This document shows positions 15,249 to 18,731 of a DNA stretch of 18,731 nucleotides, piece after piece. The position numbers were made by a program, and so were the translations under genes. The notes under the pieces were generated by a model, which saw only the letters and a list, made by a program, of their open reading frames with translations, ran no database searches and was not told the origin of the DNA. The stretch covers positions 1-18,731 of the forward strand of contig JABXHG010000590.1 in the NCBI GenBank assembly GCA_013393545.1, read 5' to 3'. Position 1 is the first letter of the stretch. The number at the start of each line of letters is the position of its first letter. This DNA comes from Alteromonadaceae bacterium (lineage in GTDB: Bacteria > Pseudomonadota > Gammaproteobacteria > Pseudomonadales > Oleiphilaceae).

Positions 15249-15863
15249 TTAAAGATTCCAATCGCGGTCCGCCAGTGCCTTGTGGTCTTCCGGATCGTGA
15301 CTGACCAGCAGCATGGCCACGCCTTGCTGTTTTTCTTCCTCCAGCATGCGGTGCAGTTCGGCTCTGGTGTCGGGATCCAGCCCGGTCATCGGCTCATCCA
15401 GCAGTAATAACGGTTGTCGGCGAAGAATCGCCCGTATCAGGGCCACCCGCTGGCGTTGGCCGCCGGACAACTCGCCGGGCAATCGTCGTTCAAAGCCGCC
15501 CAGACCCGTTCGTACCAGTGCCTGTTCAATAGTTACGGTTTGCTGGGCGGTCAGTTTCAAACCCGGATGCAGGCCGAGGCCGATATTGGTCAGTACGTCC
15601 AGATGCTCGAACAGGTTGTGTTCCTGGAACAGACTGGTGACGGGTCTTTGCCAGGGCTTCTGCCCCTGAATTGGGCGTTCGCGCCAAAGAATGTCGCCCT
15701 GTTGTGGCTGTAAAAAGCCGGCAATCAATGCCAGCAACGTGGATTTTCCGGAACCACTGGCACCTTTTATGGCCAGACATTCCCCCGGCGCCACCGACAG
15801 GTTGAAATTCCAGGCCGGTGTTTGCCGTGAATACCGGAAATGCAATTCACGAACTTCAAGCAT
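15249..15863 (-). CDS. thiQ: Thiamine/TPP ABC transporter ATPase
   Basis: Cytosolic ATPase of the ThiBPQ importer for thiamine, thiamine phosphate and TPP. The 204-residue product has Walker A GASGSGKST at 34-42, Q-loop Gln80, signature LSGGQ at 132-136, Walker B LLLLDEP at 152-158, and His189. It is about 28 residues shorter than E. coli ThiQ and ends shortly after the switch histidine, so the C-terminal extension is missing; this seems natural since all ATPase motifs are present. The start overlaps the thiP stop by 8 bp. The name rests on motifs plus its place after thiB and thiP. Confidence 0.9.
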   Translation of the reverse strand: MLEVRELHFRYSRQTPAWNFNLSVAPGECLAIKGASGSGKSTLLALIAGFLQPQQGDILWRERPIQGQKPWQRPVTSLFQEHNLFEHLDVLTNIGLGLHPGLKLTAQQTVTIEQALVRTGLGGFERRLPGELSGGQRQRVALIRAILRRQPLLLLDEPMTGLDPDTRAELHRMLEEEKQQGVAMLLVSHDPEDHKALADRDWNL

Positions 15864-17535
15864 GGTAGGGTTCTGCCCTGGTAATGAGAGTGTGGCTGTG
15901 GCGCCGCCTTACCGGTCGGGCTACCCGTGTCAGCGTCGTGAAAATCGCCAGCAGGAGCAGCAGTAACCACAGGCCGGTACCGGCGGCATCTGCTACACGA
16001 TAACTGCCCAGTTGCTGGTACAGAAGCATGGGCAATGTGGGCTCACCGGGGCTGCCAAACAGTGCGATAACGCCGAAATCACCCAGCGACAGGGCCACGC
16101 CGTAAGCCAGCGCCAGCGCCAATGGCCGTCGCAATAATGGCCAGTACAACCAGCGCCATCGATACCAGCCCAGAATACCCAGCTGATCAGCCTGTTGTCG
16201 GGTACTGTTGTCCAGGCTGTTCAGCGGACCCCGCAGTACCTGCAACACGAAGGGCACGGCCATCAAACTGTTGATCAGCGACACCAGCACCCAGCCCTGG
16301 GCGCTATTACCAAGGCTGGGGCGCAGCAGGATAAACAGGCCCGTGCCCAGCACCAGGGGCGGAACAATCAAGGGCAGGTAGCCCGTCATCGATGGCAGCG
16401 TTCGGGCCACCGGGCCATTGGCTTGCCGGCTGGCCGCCAGCGTGAACAGCGCCAGCAGCACGGAGCCGATACCAGCGGGCAGGGCGATCAACAGGCTGCG
16501 GCCGGTGGCGGGCAACAGTTGTTGATAAAGCGCTGGCACACCATCTGGCGGCAACAGGGCCGGCAGGCCGCGCAGCAAAATAGCGGTCAGTGGTGCCAGC
16601 AAGAACAGGGTAAAGGCGACAAGCAGTAGAGCATGGGCCAATGGTGCGCCCGGCCTTACTTTCAGCGGCACGGAAAAGGCGAAATGGCGATGGGGCAGGA
16701 GGGCGCTGTCGACCCGGGCACGAAATACGCCGAACCACAGGCCACCGCAAATCACCAGCTGAATCATGGCCAGCAATGCCGCCTGGGCAAAATCGAACTC
16801 AAACCGTAGCGCCTGATAGATGGCAACTTCCAGCGTGGTGGAAGACGGGCCGCCACCCAGTGTCATGATGATGGCAAAACTGGTGAAGCACAGCGTGAAT
16901 ATCAGTGCCGCCAGGCCCGGCAATACCGGTTTCAGTGCCGGCCATTCCACCGCACGCCATAACCACCAGCCACTCAGCCCCAGCTGTGAGGCCATGCGCA
17001 GGCGCGGTTCTGGCAGGTTTTCCAGAGCCTGAAGGAAAATACGGCCGGCCAGCGGAGCATTGAAAAACACGTGGGCCAAAACAATGCCGTTCAGCCCGTA
17101 AATATTCCAGGCAAGGCCGGGCGCCACCTGCTCAACAGCACCGGTTAACCAGCCCTGGCGGCCATAAATCGCGATAATGCCGGACACCGCAACAATGGTG
17201 GGCAACACGAGGCTCAGCTCCATCAATCGGAGCAGTAGTGGCCGGCCGGGAAAGTGGCGATGGCGGGCCAGTGCCCGGGCAACCGGCAGCGCCAGTGCCA
17301 GGCTAATCAATACGGAGATGAAAGCCTGCCAGACGGTGAAAGTGATCACACCGCGCAAATAGCGACTGCCGAAGACCGATGCCGGGTCCAGCTCACCGGC
17401 GGCTGAAAGCAGACTGCCGAGCCCCAGAATTACCAGGCCCAACAAAGCGATTGCCGCCAGAAGTCCGGGCCAGAGCTGCCAGCGTGGGTGGCTTAGCGGT
17501 GCCCTATAGGGTTGCAAATTACCGGGTGAGTGCAT
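15856..17535 (-). CDS. thiP: Thiamine/TPP ABC transporter permease
   Basis: Inner-membrane permease of 559 residues with two tandem BPD-transport domains, the ThiP layout that needs no second permease. About twelve hydrophobic helices are visible. The first coupling loop reads ENLPEPRLRMASQLGLSGWWLW; the second, weaker one is QADQLGILGWYRWRW. It is slightly longer than the E. coli protein (536). The start ATG at 17535 overlaps thiB by 17 bp and the end overlaps thiQ by 8 bp, so the three subunits are probably translationally coupled. FbpB-type iron permeases have a similar layout, but the partner ThiB settles the call. Confidence 0.92.
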   Translation of the reverse strand: MHSPGNLQPYRAPLSHPRWQLWPGLLAAIALLGLVILGLGSLLSAAGELDPASVFGSRYLRGVITFTVWQAFISVLISLALALPVARALARHRHFPGRPLLLRLMELSLVLPTIVAVSGIIAIYGRQGWLTGAVEQVAPGLAWNIYGLNGIVLAHVFFNAPLAGRIFLQALENLPEPRLRMASQLGLSGWWLWRAVEWPALKPVLPGLAALIFTLCFTSFAIIMTLGGGPSSTTLEVAIYQALRFEFDFAQAALLAMIQLVICGGLWFGVFRARVDSALLPHRHFAFSVPLKVRPGAPLAHALLLVAFTLFLLAPLTAILLRGLPALLPPDGVPALYQQLLPATGRSLLIALPAGIGSVLLALFTLAASRQANGPVARTLPSMTGYLPLIVPPLVLGTGLFILLRPSLGNSAQGWVLVSLINSLMAVPFVLQVLRGPLNSLDNSTRQQADQLGILGWYRWRWLYWPLLRRPLALALAYGVALSLGDFGVIALFGSPGEPTLPMLLYQQLGSYRVADAAGTGLWLLLLLLAIFTTLTRVARPVRRRHSHTLITRAEPYHA

Positions 17536-18523
17536 TCAGCCACTCGTTGACCAGCGACCGGCGCCGTTCGGCGACCACCGTCGGATCAAGGTAGAACGTG
17601 TGTTCCGGCTCAATCAGGCGGTTGAAGACATCTGGCAGTTCGTCGCCCAGATCAATGGCCGGGTACATCACGTTTTTCAGTGGAATGTGGCGCTGGAAGG
17701 CCGGGGTGTGCATGAAATCCAAAAATTCCCGGGCCAGCGCTTGGTTGTCTGAGCTTTTTACCAGTGCCGCCACTTCTACCTGGAGATAATGGCCTTCGTC
17801 GAAACGGGCTGCCTGGTAGCGGTCGGTTTCATCAATCGCCATGTGGTAGGCGGGCGAGGTGCTGTAAGAGAGAATCATCGGCGCCTCGCCGTTCATGAAC
17901 AGCGAGAAGTAGCCGTCACTCCAGCTTTGGGTGGTGGTGAGAATCTTGTCGCTCAATTGCTGCCATTTAGCGCCGGCTTCTTCGCCGTAGACCGCATGCA
18001 TCCAGAGCAACAGCCCAAGCCCCGGCGTGCTGGTTCGGGGATCCTGAATGATGATTTTCAGATCGTCTGGGGCATTGATGAGTGCTTCCAGGCTTTCGGG
18101 CGGGTTGGGGAGCTGTTGCGTGTCGTACACGAAAGCGAAATAGCCCCAGTCATAGGGCACGAAGATGTTGTCCTGCCAGTCAATCGGCAGGGCAAGTTGC
18201 TCCAGGGTCAGGTCGTGGGGTGCCAGCAGGCCGGTCTGGCGCGCCATGTCCATGGTGCCGGTATCAAGCCCGAGCACCAGATCGGCGTTGGTGGAGGTGC
18301 CTTCCAACCGGAGGCGCTGCAGAATGTCGCCGCCGCTTTCCAGTACGGTGAAGTTGAGCGTGCAATCGCACTGTTGCTCAAACGCTTCTTTAACGGCCGG
18401 ACCAGGCCCCCATTCCGCAGCAAATGACGGGTGGGTATAAATGTTAAGTTCTTCGCTGGCCTGGACCTGGGCGAACAAGGACGAGATAACAAGGATAGTG
18501 GCAGTAATCGCGGGCAAACGCAT
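17519..18523 (-). CDS. thiB: Thiamine/TPP-binding periplasmic protein
   Basis: Periplasmic receptor of the ThiBPQ importer, 334 residues. The signal peptide is cut near AQVQA-SEE (residue 22). The mature protein follows E. coli ThiB (TbpA) closely by eye: FAAEWGPGPAVKEAFE with a CDC pair, DLVLGLDTG, YDWGYFAFVYD, QDPRTSTPGLGLLLWM, LSYSTSPAYH and FDEGHYLQVE. These segments build the TPP pocket. The ATG at 18523 has only a weak AGAGTG ribosome-binding site. It is first in the operon. No TPP riboswitch core (CTGAGA, ACCTGAT) is visible in the 208 bases upstream, most of which are taken by a STAS fragment on the other strand. Confidence 0.96.
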   Translation of the reverse strand: MRLPAITATILVISSLFAQVQASEELNIYTHPSFAAEWGPGPAVKEAFEQQCDCTLNFTVLESGGDILQRLRLEGTSTNADLVLGLDTGTMDMARQTGLLAPHDLTLEQLALPIDWQDNIFVPYDWGYFAFVYDTQQLPNPPESLEALINAPDDLKIIIQDPRTSTPGLGLLLWMHAVYGEEAGAKWQQLSDKILTTTQSWSDGYFSLFMNGEAPMILSYSTSPAYHMAIDETDRYQAARFDEGHYLQVEVAALVKSSDNQALAREFLDFMHTPAFQRHIPLKNVMYPAIDLGDELPDVFNRLIEPEHTFYLDPTVVAERRRSLVNEWLNALTR

Positions 18524-18541
18524 GTAGTAGCACTCTGGTTA

Positions 18542-18731
18542 GTGAGGGGAAGCCAACCGCGCGGTGCCACTGGAGTGGTTACTCAATCCCTGCACCGTGA
18601 CGCCATCCTGTACATGGATGGCGTCACGGTGCTGGATGCCGGCGGGCTGTCGGCCCTGGACAAGCTGATCGATACCTGCCGGGAAACCGGCAGCCAGGTG
18701 ATCATCGCCGATCTGCAGTTCCAGCCGCTCA
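18542..18731 (+). pseudogene. SulP-type STAS-domain fragment, cut at both ends
   Basis: From about 18575 the plus strand encodes a piece resembling the C-terminal STAS domain of SulP sulfate/anion permeases: AILYMDGVTVLDAGGLSALDKL, then CRETGSQVIIADLQFQP. This matches the usual pattern of a hydrophobic strand, D-A-G/T-G, helix, and SGxQPQP-like strand. The permease domain that should precede it is missing because thiB begins only about 60 bp to the left. GTG codons at 18542 and 18575 are possible but unconvincing starts, and the frame stays open further left. The window ends before the stop. It is either a gene remnant, a contig-joining error, or a small stand-alone STAS protein with a shortened N-terminus. 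Confidence 0.55.
18592..18632. repeat. Perfect 17-bp inverted repeat with 7-nt loop inside the STAS fragment
   Basis: GCACCGTGACGCCATCC (18592-18608) and its exact reverse complement (18616-18632) flank the loop TGTACAT. There is no T run on either side, so it is not a standard terminator. It lies wholly inside the coding frame of the STAS fragment and spans its strand-to-loop region. Complementarity stops sharply on both outer sides. Confidence 0.9.

Overview
The window looks like a chromosomal segment, probably a whole contig, of a marine gammaproteobacterium. Marinobacter or a close relative is the best guess. The basis is the gacA-uvrC-pgsA block with a pseudomonad-like TTG start for gacA, the tsdBA pair, a YheU-family protein, an MCE operon with a PqiC-like lipoprotein, and GC-rich, tightly overlapping gene layout. 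Genus is inference. I see no tRNA, rRNA, CRISPR array, insertion sequence or prophage gene.

Layout from left to right. Positions 1-150 are a purine-rich, eroded contig end in which a chemoreceptor gene (minus strand, sCache_2 sensor) loses its reading frame inside the HAMP domain. A divergent outer-membrane porin (plus) follows, with a CRP/Vfr-like box between the two. Next, all on the minus strand, are an AEC-family permease coupled to an acylphosphatase, a strong terminator, and tsdA and tsdB, two dihaem c-type cytochromes for thiosulfate/tetrathionate conversion, with an Anr/FNR-like box upstream. Then comes azlCD (branched-chain amino-acid export, minus), divergent from a second chemoreceptor (plus).

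The centre (8252-11685, plus) holds a yheU-like small gene, gacA, uvrC and pgsA. The gene pgsA ends 1 bp from a convergent minus-strand block. That block reads thiB-thiP-thiQ (thiamine/TPP uptake) and, after 49 bp, mlaE (with a fused STAS domain)-mlaF-mlaD-PqiC-like lipoprotein (an MCE-type lipid transporter). The seven genes are close enough to form one transcript.

At the right end, a beheaded SulP-type STAS coding fragment (plus) abuts thiB within about 60 bp. The TPP riboswitch that might be expected before thiB is not seen. The fragment contains a perfect 17-bp inverted repeat with a 7-nt loop.

I found no convincing wholly new system. The points most worth a second look are the candidate Anr control of tsdBA, the hybrid Mla/Pqi-like operon behind thiBPQ, the STAS fragment with its long hairpin, and the frame-preserving decay at the left end. 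Both ends are truncated genes with odd sequence, so assembly artefact has to be considered for each.
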